A stretch of DNA of 43,372 bases from an uncultured Spartobacteria bacterium (GCA_903929475.1 CAIYUV010000201.1:1-43372); one strand, 5' to 3'. Numbered from the stretch's first letter, positions 7,619 through 15,469 are shown. Notes: generated by a model not told the origin, from the letters alone. Program-made: numbers and translations.

Positions 7619-7876
7619 ATGAAAACCGTCAAAAAGCCCCTACCAGCCACCACAGCCACAGCCGAAAGAATCAGCCTCACCCTTTTCACGAAGGACACGG
7701 AAGCAATCAAACGCCTGCGAGGGGGCCTGTTCGCAGACACGGAAACCATCGCCAGCACAAGCGAGTTGATCCGCTTCCTCCTACGCTCCGCACCCGAAAA
7801 GCTAAACGCCGCCCGCTTCCTCGCCTGCCGTGAAGAAATGCAGACAGAGGACGGGAGAGCGAAGAAGGGTAAATGA
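7619..7876 (+). CDS. Ribbon-helix-helix-like small protein
   Basis: An 85-residue protein with a possible ribbon-helix-helix core: ERISLTLFTKDTEAIKRLR provides a strand and first helix, and IASTSELIRFLLRSA a second helix (about residues 16-57). Such CopG/Arc-like proteins bind DNA and often control copy number or toxin genes. There is no strong ribosome site before ATG 7619. It lies next to the noncoding segment 7877-8327, whose inverted repeat could be its target. The assignment rests on pattern only. Confidence 0.55.
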   Translation: MKTVKKPLPATTATAERISLTLFTKDTEAIKRLRGGLFADTETIASTSELIRFLLRSAPEKLNAARFLACREEMQTEDGRAKKGK

Positions 7877-8327
7877 GACTGAGCCAATGTTCCACGCGGT
7901 TGCCAAAAACGGGCAAAAGCGAAAAAGTGCATGAGCATCACAAAGCGCACTATTGCAGTGAGTTGCAAAGCGGTCATTGTCATAACGTCATACAACGTAA
8001 CACATATAAAATAGGAATATGTAAGTATTACGATATGACGGAACGGGTAAAGACGCACTATTTCGTTCAATCGTGAGCTTGCCCTTTCGCGCTCGCGGCG
8101 GACAGCTCTTCGCGCTGAATCTTTTCAGAGCGGCAAAGAAAAGCGGACAAGGTGATCGCTAAAATGGCGCAACTGGCGCAAATGGCACCGCTTGCCAGAT
8201 GACCGGGGAGAGGAAGAAAAGAGGAAAGCCACGCCGCACAAAAACACCCCTGACGCGGGTGAAGTGTTATCCCAAACTGTTATCCCTTGCGCTTAAAAAT
8301 CCTTTCTTCGTAGGTATATCAGAGAAA
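7877..8327. other. Noncoding right end with inverted repeat and iteron-like repeats
   Basis: No convincing gene lies in this 451-bp stretch. It contains an AT-rich imperfect inverted repeat at 7986-8040 with outer arms CGTCATA and TATGACG. That repeat is flanked by two copies of CGCACTATT (7946-7954 and 8054-8062). Two and a half tandem 9-bp units beginning TGGCGCAA lie at 8165-8188. The paired GTTATCCC sites at 8266-8286 follow. The layout would suit a replication origin or operator for the element, together with the integrase-binding right arm. Function is inference. Confidence 0.45.
8266..8286 (+). promoter_or_regulatory. Right-end paired arm-type sites GTTATCCC
   Basis: Two GTTATCCC octamers (8266-8273 and 8279-8286) are separated start to start by 13 bp, exactly as at 130-150 on the left end and in the same orientation. 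They lie 42 bp inside the right attachment repeat. Short direct repeats near both ends are typical of arm-type sites bound by the N-terminal domain of tyrosine integrases. Confidence 0.6.
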
Positions 8328-8356
8328 GTGCTCGCGAGAGGAATCGAACCTCCATG
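8328..8356. repeat. Right attachment site, part of tRNA-Leu
   Basis: This is the second copy of the 29-bp direct repeat. It covers the T-arm, the 3' acceptor strand and the discriminator of the tRNA-Leu gene, so the element restores a full-length tRNA on integration. The sequence past the discriminator reads CTT in the tRNA sense rather than CCA, unlike the displaced left copy. Confidence 0.88.
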
Positions 8357-8410
8357 GGTCACCCCATATGATCCTGAATCATACGCGTCTGCCAGTTTCG
8401 CCACGCGAGC
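8329..8410 (-). tRNA. tRNA-Leu (anticodon CAG)
   Basis: Read on the minus strand, the acceptor GCTCGCG pairs with CGCGAGC. The D-arm is GCGAAACTGGCAGACGC, the anticodon loop is TTCAGGA with CAG in the centre, there is a long class II variable arm (TGGGGTGACCCA), and the T-arm is GGAGGTTCGATTCCTC. The long variable arm and anticodon identify leucine. CCA is not encoded. The gene is the integration target of the element to its right-hand side as read in tRNA sense, and lies 62 bp downstream of dnaN on the same strand. Confidence 0.96.
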
Positions 8411-8472
8411 AATTAAAGGGACGCGGATAGAAGCCGCGACGTCTTGGGGAGGCAAGTGATTTGTCGCCGCAC

Positions 8473-9567
8473 CTACGAGATGCGCATCGGCATCAGCACA
8501 TACAGAAACGGGGTGCCGATTTTGATCACGCCGGGGCTCATTTCATCAATCAGATCAATATGGACTTCGTCGTCTGTGAGATTGCGGAGCGGATCCTGAA
8601 GGAAGCCGGGGTTGAACGCGATGGACATTTCCTTGCCCTTGAAATTGACGGCGAGCGATTCGCGGGCTTCGCCGACTTCGGGGGTGTTTGCGGTGATTTC
8701 GAGGTTGTTCTTCGTGAAAATCAATTTTACGGAGTTGGATTTCTCGCTCGAAAGCAGCGACACGCGGCGGACTGCGGTGAGCAGCAATTCGCGCTCGATA
8801 GTCACGCGTTCCTTGGCCTCGGGCGGGATGACTTGTTTGTAGTTCGGGTAGTTGCCCTCGATGAGTTTGGAGACGAGCACTTTTCCGTTCACGTCGAAGC
8901 CGACCTGGTTTTCGCCGACGTTCATCTTCAGTTCGCCTTCGTCGCCGAGCAGGCGCTGGAGTTCGGTCACGCATTTGGAGGGGACGATCACGTCCACTTC
9001 CTGCCCACGCGGGAATTCCAGTTCGAGATCCACAAGTGCGAGGCGGCGGCCGTCGGTGGCCACCATCGTCAGTTTGCCTTCTTTGAAGGAAAACAGAATG
9101 CCGTTCAACACGTAACGAGTTTCGTCCGTCGAGATCGCGAAGGCGGTTTTGCGCAGCGCGTCCTTCAGCTCTTTTTGGCGGATGGTGAAGACTTTTGCAT
9201 CGGCCAGCTTCGGCAGTGCGGGGAACTCCTCCTCGGCGAGGCCCATCATTTTGAAAAAGCTCTGGCCGCAGCGGATCGATGCGGTGTTCTTGCCGTCCAC
9301 CTCGACCTCCACCTCGGCGGCAGGCAGTTCTTTCACGATGCTCGCGAGGCGACGGGCGGGTAGCGTGGTGCCGCCGCCCTTCTCGACTTTTGCCTCGATG
9401 CTGCAACTCATGCCGACATCGAGGTCGTTCGTGGTGAAGCGTAGCACGCCGTCTTCGGCGCGGATAAGGACGTTGGAAAGTATCGGCAGCGTTGTGCGTG
9501 TGCTGACGACGTTTTGGACGGTTTGCAGACCATCGAGCAGTTTGTCTTTTGAGACGTTGAATTTCAT
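8473..9567 (-). CDS. dnaN: DNA polymerase III sliding clamp (beta subunit)
   Basis: A 364-residue protein of normal DnaN length. It forms the ring clamp that tethers the replicative polymerase to DNA. Recognisable parts are the start MKFNVSKDKLLDGLQTVQNV, the RTTLPILSNVLI segment, the middle-domain ETRYVLNGILF and ATDGRRLALVDL, and the typical C-terminus YVLMPMRIS. ATG 9567 fits the family start; the frame is open 19 codons further. dnaA and recF are not next to it in this window, so it is not in the classical dnaA-dnaN arrangement here. Confidence 0.97.
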   Translation of the reverse strand: MKFNVSKDKLLDGLQTVQNVVSTRTTLPILSNVLIRAEDGVLRFTTNDLDVGMSCSIEAKVEKGGGTTLPARRLASIVKELPAAEVEVEVDGKNTASIRCGQSFFKMMGLAEEEFPALPKLADAKVFTIRQKELKDALRKTAFAISTDETRYVLNGILFSFKEGKLTMVATDGRRLALVDLELEFPRGQEVDVIVPSKCVTELQRLLGDEGELKMNVGENQVGFDVNGKVLVSKLIEGNYPNYKQVIPPEAKERVTIERELLLTAVRRVSLLSSEKSNSVKLIFTKNNLEITANTPEVGEARESLAVNFKGKEMSIAFNPGFLQDPLRNLTDDEVHIDLIDEMSPGVIKIGTPFLYVLMPMRIS

Positions 9568-9661
9568 GGCGTAGACGGGTGGGTAAGTCCCGCGCGTTTT
9601 GACCGAACATCTTGTGGGGTGCAAACTTTTTCAGCCCAAGATGTGGTGATTGCCGGCTGGG

Positions 9662-11149
9662 TCATTCTACTTTCACACCGTGAACCCGCAGCGTTGTCCC
9701 TGTCTGCTGCTGAAAATCTGCGACTGCTTTGTTGTAGTCAGCATTTGCGCGAAGCTCGGCGGTTTCGGCTTCGGAAAGTGTCTTTTGCAGTTGGAGCACT
9801 TCAAAAACAGTGCTGGTGCCTGCGACGAGGCGTTTTTCACCGGCATCCAGACTTTCTTTGGCGAGTCGGTGAGATTCGCGGTTGGCTTCGATGCGCTGCT
9901 TCGCCGTGACAACTGCGCCGTTTGCATTGTCCACGCGCACGATGATGTCCTGTTCGAGCTGCTGGAGGCGCACGAGCGCCTGAGCGGATTCGAGCTGCGC
10001 GGAATTATAGCGCCCGCGCGCCGCCCGGTTGCCGAGCGGAATGCTGAAAGTCGCACCCGCACTCCATGATGATTGATCGCGATTGGCGACACGCTGTGCG
10101 CTGGTTCCAAAATCATCATCAATTCCAAGCAGGCTCAGGCTTGCGGTGAGGTCGAGGCGCGGGAGCGTCTGGTTTTTCTCAAACGCCATATTGATATGGC
10201 GGTTTTCGAGATCCAGCTTTGCCTGCCGGTAATCGGGTCGAAGCTCCAGCGCCTCGCGCACCCCGGTGATCACGCTAGAAGCGAAATCCGGTGTTGTTGG
10301 CGGAGCGATTTTCACACGAGTTCCGAGCAGCGGAAGCAGGTCAGCGGTAATGAGCTGCTTGAGGAAATTTTCCTGATCTTTCACCACGCGTTGCGTGGTG
10401 ATCACAGCTTCCTCACGTGCAGCGACCTCGGCCTGGGCGGTCGTCACATCGAGCGCCTTCATCACGCCGACCTCCACGCGCTTGATGTTGTCTTGCAAAA
10501 GTTGCTGCGCCAGCCCGCGCGAACGGCGGGCCACTTCGAGATTTTCGCGCGCGAAGTGGAGTTCGTTATACACATCAATCACGTCCGTGATGACCGCGAT
10601 GATGCGCGCTTTCAGCCCCCACTCTGAGATGACTGCATTATTCTTCGCAACGCGCACACCCGCGAGTTGCGCTGTCGGACCTGCGTTGCGCAATAGTGGC
10701 TGGCTCACGCTAAACGACGCCTCGCTTGTGTAGTCCGCCGCGAAGCGATTGGCCGTCCCGCTCTGCCGCAGTGAACTGAGACCCAAATCGTAGCCGAGGC
10801 CCCACACGGTCACCCCGCTCACGCCCGTGCTCCACGTGCCGCTTTGGGCGACGGTGTCGAAAGAAAAATGTCTGCCTGTGCCAGACGCGTCACGGAGGAA
10901 TTGATCGCGCACCGTTTCCTCCCCGCGCAGGTAGCTGATGTCGAAATTCGGATCAAATTTCCCCTTCGCCGTCCGCACCTGCTCCTTCGCTATCTTCGGA
11001 TCGTAGCGGGAGGCTTCGATGGAGAAATTTTTTGCCAGCGCGAAGCGGATTGCCTTTCCAAGATCGAGTTCCAGCACACGATGGCCGGGCGCATCGTCGC
11101 CGGCCATCAAAGTCGTTGCGTAGAGTAATGGGATTATTTTTCGGAACAT
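9662..11149 (-). CDS. TolC-family outer membrane efflux protein
   Basis: A 495-residue outer-membrane channel protein of the OEP family. ATG 11149 starts a signal peptide (MFRKIIPLLYATTLMAG). Two copies of the TolC-type pattern are visible: long helical hairpins (for example LEVARRSRGLAQQLLQDNIKRVEVG and the C-terminal DAGEKRLVAGTSTVFEVLQ) with the characteristic G(T/V)STVFEVLQLQ, and LELRPDYRQAKLDLE. Members act as the exit duct of tripartite efflux or type I secretion systems. No inner-membrane pump or adaptor is adjacent, so the partner is unknown. Confidence 0.9.
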   Translation of the reverse strand: MFRKIIPLLYATTLMAGDDAPGHRVLELDLGKAIRFALAKNFSIEASRYDPKIAKEQVRTAKGKFDPNFDISYLRGEETVRDQFLRDASGTGRHFSFDTVAQSGTWSTGVSGVTVWGLGYDLGLSSLRQSGTANRFAADYTSEASFSVSQPLLRNAGPTAQLAGVRVAKNNAVISEWGLKARIIAVITDVIDVYNELHFARENLEVARRSRGLAQQLLQDNIKRVEVGVMKALDVTTAQAEVAAREEAVITTQRVVKDQENFLKQLITADLLPLLGTRVKIAPPTTPDFASSVITGVREALELRPDYRQAKLDLENRHINMAFEKNQTLPRLDLTASLSLLGIDDDFGTSAQRVANRDQSSWSAGATFSIPLGNRAARGRYNSAQLESAQALVRLQQLEQDIIVRVDNANGAVVTAKQRIEANRESHRLAKESLDAGEKRLVAGTSTVFEVLQLQKTLSEAETAELRANADYNKAVADFQQQTGTTLRVHGVKVE

Positions 11150-11236
11150 GTGAACAAACAACCCGCGAGCGTCGTGCTTGCTAGTGCTGCCGCAAGTTGA
11201 ACAAATTTTTCCGCCCGCAGTCGAACCTTGTCGCCG

Positions 11237-11557
11237 ATGAAACGTCCTGCCAGATTCCACGCCGTGAAATTCCTGCCGCTCCTCGCTTTCATCCTTCTCA
11301 CCGGTTGCCAGACCTACACCAAACTCAGCGTTACCGACTATCATGGAGATCGTGTCTCCGACTGGATCGCCGAGGGCAGCGTGGAAAAAGCGGAGCAGGG
11401 CTATGCCATTAATGCCGTCGAACGCCGCAGCGGCCCGCCGGACGAAGTGGTGAACAGATACCCCAACGGCTGGCGCACGACGGTCGTCGGCTCAAACATC
11501 ATCAAACAGCGCGTGGATAAACCGCAGTGGCTCGTCGAACTCGACGCGGAAAAGTAG
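11237..11557 (+). CDS. Small putative lipoprotein
   Basis: A 106-residue protein with a lipoprotein signal (FLPLLAFILLTGC, lipobox LTGC) and a short mature part of about 80 residues. ATG 11237 is preferred over an upstream TTG. The mature part contains DYHGDRVSDWIAEG and WRTTVVGSNIIKQRVDKPQW. I recognise no family. It is divergent from the TolC-family gene and ends just before the convergent mtnP. Confidence 0.78.
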   Translation: MKRPARFHAVKFLPLLAFILLTGCQTYTKLSVTDYHGDRVSDWIAEGSVEKAEQGYAINAVERRSGPPDEVVNRYPNGWRTTVVGSNIIKQRVDKPQWLVELDAEK

Positions 11558-11569
11558 TAGGTTCTTCTT

Positions 11570-12424
11570 TTACAAAAAGCGCCCGAGAATGGGGCGGAGT
11601 TTTTCTGCAGTTTTTGTGGGCCAGTGTTTTCGATCTGTGACCAGCGCTGTGTCGAGCGCACGATGTTCTGGCCATTCTGCCATCGCGGGGATGCGCGGGA
11701 CTACACGGGAGAGAATGCGTTTGGCGGCATCGGCATTGGCGAGCAGATGGGAGATGACAGCCTCCGCCGTCACCGGCTCCTCCTCGACCTTCCAGCAATC
11801 GTAGTCGGTAATCATCGCCAGAGTCGCCATCGCGATTTCCGCTTCGCGACAGAGCTTCGCTTCGGCGAGATTCGTCATGCCGATCACGTCGAAGCCAAGT
11901 TTGCGATTGGCTTCACTTTCCGCGCGCGTGCTGAACTGCGGGCCGTCCATGTTCACATAGGTGCCGCCCTTGTGCATCGTGCAGCCCAATGCCAGTCCCT
12001 CCTCGAAAATGATCTGCTGTAGCGTCTGCGAGATCGGCTCGGCAAACGAAGCGTGTGCAACGATCCCTCCACCGAAAAACGTGTGGATCTGCGATGTGCG
12101 ATCGAAAAACTGCGACGGCAGCACGATGTGCCGGGGCGCATATTTTTCCTGCAACGAACCCACAGCCGTCACGCACACCACGAATCTCACGCCGAGTGAG
12201 CGCAGCGCCCAGATGTTTGCCCGGTGCGGAAGTTCGTGCGGCAGGATGCGGTGGCCGCGTGCATGCCTCGGCAGGAAAAATACCTGCCGCCCGCAAAGCT
12301 GTCCGCCGATGATTGCATCCGACGGTCTTCCAAACGGTGTCTCCAACTGGTGTTCGGTGACGTCGGTCAGGCCCTCGATTTGGTAAAGTCCGCTGCCGCC
12401 GATGATGCCGATGTTTGCTTCCAT
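11570..12424 (-). CDS. mtnP: S-methyl-5'-thioadenosine phosphorylase
   Basis: A 284-residue protein of the PNP/MTAP family. It splits methylthioadenosine with phosphate to adenine and methylthioribose-1-phosphate in methionine salvage. Motifs are IGIIGGSGLY at the N-terminus, LPRHARGHRILPHELPHRANI, VTAVGSL, MDGPQFSTRAES and MTNLAEAKLCREAEI. TDYDCWK is the MTAP-type substrate loop that separates it from purine nucleoside phosphorylases. Length is normal. The ATG at 12424 matches the family start. Confidence 0.95.
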   Translation of the reverse strand: MEANIGIIGGSGLYQIEGLTDVTEHQLETPFGRPSDAIIGGQLCGRQVFFLPRHARGHRILPHELPHRANIWALRSLGVRFVVCVTAVGSLQEKYAPRHIVLPSQFFDRTSQIHTFFGGGIVAHASFAEPISQTLQQIIFEEGLALGCTMHKGGTYVNMDGPQFSTRAESEANRKLGFDVIGMTNLAEAKLCREAEIAMATLAMITDYDCWKVEEEPVTAEAVISHLLANADAAKRILSRVVPRIPAMAEWPEHRALDTALVTDRKHWPTKTAEKLRPILGRFL

Positions 12425-12469
12425 GCGGTGGAGAAAAGCAGACGCCGGCCTCGAATGAAAAGGCCGGAG

Positions 12470-13354
12470 TTACTTCGCGCTTTCCTTGAGCGAAGCGATC
12501 AGTTCCTTCAGCCCCGCAGGACGGGGGCGCGTGCGGCTGTAAACAAGCCCCAGCGGACGCGTGAGTTTCTGACCCTCGATTTCCACCGCGACGAGCCGTC
12601 CGGCTTTCACCTCCTGCGTTACCGAGTGCAAAGGCACGATGGAGACGCCGCTTTCGTTTTCGACTGAGCGTTTCACTGTTTCGATATTGTCGAATTCCCC
12701 AGCGTTCAGCACTTTCACTTGGGCATCGCGCAAGCAGCGGTCAATGGCCTTGCGAGTGGGGGCTTCGGGATCAAATGACAGGAATTTCTCGCCCTTGAGC
12801 GCACTCAGCGAGACCTTCTTCTTCGCTGACAACGAGTGCTTCGGGTGGCAAATCAGCACGAGTTGATCTTCGTCGAAAACTTCAAACAGGACGCCCGACT
12901 TTTTCGTAGGATAAGCCACGATGCCAAGATCGGCTTTGCCGGACTCAATCAATTCATACACCTGCTGTGAGCGGCAGTATTCCAGACGCACATGCACGTC
13001 CTTGTTTTTTTCGCCAAATGTTTTCAATCGCGCCGGCAATTCGTGCAGACCGATGCTGTAGATCGAAGCAACGCGCACCTCGCCTGCAACCACATTTTTA
13101 ATTTCTTTGAGACGCGCTTCGAAATCATTCCAGATGGAGATGATTTTTTCGCACGTCTTATGGAAGGCGAGGCCTTCGGGAGTGAGCGAAAGATTGCGGC
13201 GGCCCCGCTCCACGAGTGTGCAGTCGAATTTAATTTCCAAGCTGCGCACTTGCTGGCTGACCGCACTTTGGGTGATGTTGTTGAGCACTGCGGACTTTGA
13301 GAAACTGCTGGTTTTCACTAGGTCGCAGAAGACTTTGAATGAATCGATATACAT
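12470..13354 (-). CDS. LysR-family transcriptional regulator
   Basis: A 294-residue LysR-type regulator. An N-terminal winged helix-turn-helix (residues about 1-60: FCDLVKTSSFSKSAVLNNIT, QSAVSQQVRSLE, LVERGRRNLSLTPEG) is followed by a periplasmic-binding-like effector domain. It is divergent from the yggS-like gene with a 117-bp shared intergenic region, the usual arrangement in which LysR proteins control themselves and the neighbour. The ligand is not deducible. Confidence 0.93.
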   Translation of the reverse strand: MYIDSFKVFCDLVKTSSFSKSAVLNNITQSAVSQQVRSLEIKFDCTLVERGRRNLSLTPEGLAFHKTCEKIISIWNDFEARLKEIKNVVAGEVRVASIYSIGLHELPARLKTFGEKNKDVHVRLEYCRSQQVYELIESGKADLGIVAYPTKKSGVLFEVFDEDQLVLICHPKHSLSAKKKVSLSALKGEKFLSFDPEAPTRKAIDRCLRDAQVKVLNAGEFDNIETVKRSVENESGVSIVPLHSVTQEVKAGRLVAVEIEGQKLTRPLGLVYSRTRPRPAGLKELIASLKESAK

Positions 13355-13471
13355 GGTATTTGAAGGATTTTTTGGTGATGAAGGTTTTTACTACGCAATA
13401 ATTTTTACGTAATACTACGAACGACTATGCAGTTCTTTAGTCGCTGGAAAGGGAATTTTTTATAAATCATC
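13355..13471. promoter_or_regulatory. Divergent intergenic region with repeated TACTACG
   Basis: This AT-rich region between the LysR gene and the yggS-like gene holds TACTACG at 13389-13395 and 13413-13419 around a TTTTTACGTAA stretch. Repeats of this sort fit a LysR-type recognition and activation site. GGAAAGGG lies about 20 bp before the yggS start, rather far for a ribosome site. Confidence 0.35.
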
Positions 13472-14200
13472 ATGAATAATAGATCATTAACGGATCGTTT
13501 AGCGGCTGTGCGCGTCCTTATCGCAGAGGCCGCGACTCGTTCCAAGCGGAACGTCGAGGAGATCACTCTCATAGCAGTATCGAAAACGCATCCGCCCGAA
13601 GCGGTGATTGACGTACTGGATGCAGGGCAGTTCATTTTCGGCGAAAGCCGTGTGCAGGAAGCGCGTGCAAAGGTGCCGCTCGTTCCGGCGCGGGCGCGAT
13701 GGCATTTCGTCGGGCATTTGCAGAAAAACAAAATCCGCCATGCGCTGCCATTATTCGAGATGTTGCATGGCGTGGATTCGCTGGAGTTGGCTCGCGATAT
13801 GGATCGCATCGCTGGCGAAGTCGGTGCTTTTCCACGCGTGTTGCTGGAAGTGAATGTGGCGGGTGAAGGGACGAAATTTGGTTTCACGCCGGATCTTTTG
13901 CGAGCGCAGATGGAGGATCTACTGGCATTGGGTCGTCTAAATATAGATGGCTTGATGTGTATCCCGCCTCCTCAACCCAAGGCGGAAATGGCACGCGGTT
14001 TTTTCACCACGCTCCGCGAGATCCGGGATCGTTTGCAGACGGAATTTCGCGTGCCGCTGCCACAGCTCTCGATGGGGATGAGCGGGGATTTCGGCGTGGC
14101 GATTGAAGAAGGGGCGACGCTCGTGCGCGTGGGGACGGCTATTTTTGGAGAACGGAGCGGTAAGACTTGGAAGCCGGAGGCAACCGGCTTTGATGACTGA
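13472..14200 (+). CDS. yggS: YggS/PROSC-type PLP homeostasis protein
   Basis: A 242-residue single-domain PLP-binding protein related to the N-terminal barrel of alanine racemase. Family members buffer pyridoxal phosphate in the cytoplasm and have no known catalysis. The PLP lysine is in LIAVSKTHP (about residue 36). Other signatures are FGESRVQEA, WHFVGHLQKNK, LEVNVAGEGTKFGF, GLMCIPPP, LSMGMSGDFGVAIEEGATLVRVGTAIFG. Its stop codon directly abuts the ATG of the DUF971 gene. Confidence 0.94.
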   Translation: MNNRSLTDRLAAVRVLIAEAATRSKRNVEEITLIAVSKTHPPEAVIDVLDAGQFIFGESRVQEARAKVPLVPARARWHFVGHLQKNKIRHALPLFEMLHGVDSLELARDMDRIAGEVGAFPRVLLEVNVAGEGTKFGFTPDLLRAQMEDLLALGRLNIDGLMCIPPPQPKAEMARGFFTTLREIRDRLQTEFRVPLPQLSMGMSGDFGVAIEEGATLVRVGTAIFGERSGKTWKPEATGFDD

Positions 14201-14506
14201 ATGAACGAGCGCCTTACTCCAAACAACATTGCCGCCATCGGCAACGAACTCGCCATCGCGTGGAGTGATGGGCGTGAGACCTACATTTCTTTTGAATCGC
14301 TCCGCCGTTCCTGCCCGTGCGCCGCGTGCTGCGGCGAGCCGGATGCGCTCGGCAATGTGCTCGCGCCTGAAGTGCAATATCAACCAGCGAGTTTCGAGCT
14401 GCGCAGCTGGAATCTGATCGGCGGCTACGCAATCCAGCCGATGTGGGGCGATGGACACGCCACCGGGCTCTACAATTTCACGTATCTCCGCAAACTCGCC
14501 CCGTAG
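14201..14506 (+). CDS. DUF971 (GBBH-like N-terminal) protein
   Basis: A 101-residue protein consisting only of a DUF971 domain, the small metal-binding domain also found at the N-terminus of gamma-butyrobetaine hydroxylases. The pattern is LAIAWSDGRETYISFESLRRSCPCAACCG, with a Cys cluster, followed by YAIQPMWGDGHATGLYNFTYLRKL. ATG follows the previous stop without a gap, so the two genes are co-translated. Free-standing members are linked in other bacteria to iron-sulfur protein assembly, but a role here is not shown. Confidence 0.88.
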   Translation: MNERLTPNNIAAIGNELAIAWSDGRETYISFESLRRSCPCAACCGEPDALGNVLAPEVQYQPASFELRSWNLIGGYAIQPMWGDGHATGLYNFTYLRKLAP

Positions 14507-14510
14507 CCGA

Positions 14511-15443
14511 CTAAAGCGTCGTTCGCAGCACGCTCGTTGACGACTGCACTGGCGTGAGCGTGCGGTTCGTCGTCGTGGCGGGCAGCAGGAAAAAATCACC
14601 GACTTTGAAAGTGAGTCCGCCGCATATGAGCGCCCCGCTCAGCACGGTGAAAATCGCGCAACCCGTGCTGGTGTCGGTTCGAGCGAGATCGAGCGCCCAG
14701 TGTTCGACTTTGAAATAGGCGCACTTCACAACGCTCTCGCCTTCACGCTGCGCGAGAGTTGGCTCGTGGTCTGTGAAATCAATCGAGAGCAGCGACTCGC
14801 GCAGATGAAGCGGGCGCGGCTTGCTGTCGAAGCCGACGCGGTTCCAATCAAAAACGCGGTAGGTCGTGTCGCTGTTTTGCTGCATCTCCACGATGAAACA
14901 ACCCGCGCCGATGGCGTGGCAGCGACCACTCGGGATGAAAATCGCATCTCCCGCGCGCACGGGCAGCCGGTGCAGCAAGTCCGCCGCGCGTCCTTCTTTA
15001 AGAGCCAGTTCAAATTCCGCACGTGTCGTCCCGCGCCGGAATCCCGCGAACAACTCCGCACCGGGTTCCGAGTCGAGCAGAAACCACATTTCCGTTTTCG
15101 GCTCGCCATTCAATTTCGCTGCCATATTTGCAGGCGGATGCACCTGCACGCTGAGCGTCTCGCGGGCGTCGAGGATTTTTGCCAGCAACGGAAATCGCGG
15201 CGAATCCGCCACGCGCCCGAACACGGGCTCGCGCAACATCGTCCAAAGTTCGTGCAGCGTCTTCCCGGCAAGCGGGCCATTTTCCACCACACTTTGCGCG
15301 TCATCGCGATCCACCAACTCCCAGCTTTCCCCGATGGGCGCGCCTGCGGGAAGCGCCCTGCCGAATTTCTCCGCGAGGCGACGCCCGCCCCAAACGCGCT
15401 CCATGTAGAGCGGGCGGAAAGTGAGCGGTTGTTCGACACGCAT
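14511..15443 (-). CDS. manA: Mannose-6-phosphate isomerase, class I type
   Basis: A 310-residue cupin-fold isomerase interconverting fructose-6-phosphate and mannose-6-phosphate, which feeds GDP-mannose and polysaccharide synthesis. The zinc-site motifs are QVHPPANMA (Gln, His), KTEMWFLLD (Glu) and IPSGRCHAIGAG (His). The start RVEQPLTFRPLYMERVWGGRRLAEKFG is the usual N-terminus. The short length agrees with Bacillus-type ManA enzymes. It converges with the DUF971 gene with four bases between the stops. Confidence 0.9.
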   Translation of the reverse strand: MRVEQPLTFRPLYMERVWGGRRLAEKFGRALPAGAPIGESWELVDRDDAQSVVENGPLAGKTLHELWTMLREPVFGRVADSPRFPLLAKILDARETLSVQVHPPANMAAKLNGEPKTEMWFLLDSEPGAELFAGFRRGTTRAEFELALKEGRAADLLHRLPVRAGDAIFIPSGRCHAIGAGCFIVEMQQNSDTTYRVFDWNRVGFDSKPRPLHLRESLLSIDFTDHEPTLAQREGESVVKCAYFKVEHWALDLARTDTSTGCAIFTVLSGALICGGLTFKVGDFFLLPATTTNRTLTPVQSSTSVLRTTL

Positions 15444-15469
15444 CGGGATTTCAGCGCGCCCGGCTAGGG

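Larger units (their letters stand above)
27..8356. mobile_element. Integrative element in tRNA-Leu(CAG), about 8.3 kb
   Basis: A 29-bp perfect direct repeat (27-55 and 8328-8356) bounds this segment, and the right copy is the 3' end of an intact tRNA-Leu gene. A tyrosine recombinase gene starts about 100 bp inside the left repeat, as is usual for tRNA-integrating elements. The cargo is a putative excisionase, small DNA-binding proteins, a nuclease, a Toprim primase, a DUF3987 helicase-like protein and a secreted protein of unknown function. I see no phage structural, packaging, lysis, relaxase or conjugation genes. The replication content suggests a satellite-like or self-replicating integrative element; that class is inference. 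GC content is mosaic: the genes at 1335-2144 and 6074-7417 look clearly more AT-rich than the primase/helicase block. Confidence 0.88.

Noticed and set aside
7414-8070. A 218-codon open frame on the minus strand
   Set aside because: It overlaps the RHH-like gene and the start of the secreted protein, has no family resemblance and runs through the AT-rich inverted repeat.
8199-8459. A short plus-strand frame across the tRNA-Leu gene
   Set aside because: It reads through the tRNA and attachment site; the apparent protein is the translated tRNA complement.
8461-9363. A 300-codon plus-strand frame opposite dnaN
   Set aside because: It is the antisense shadow of dnaN in GC-rich DNA, without motifs.
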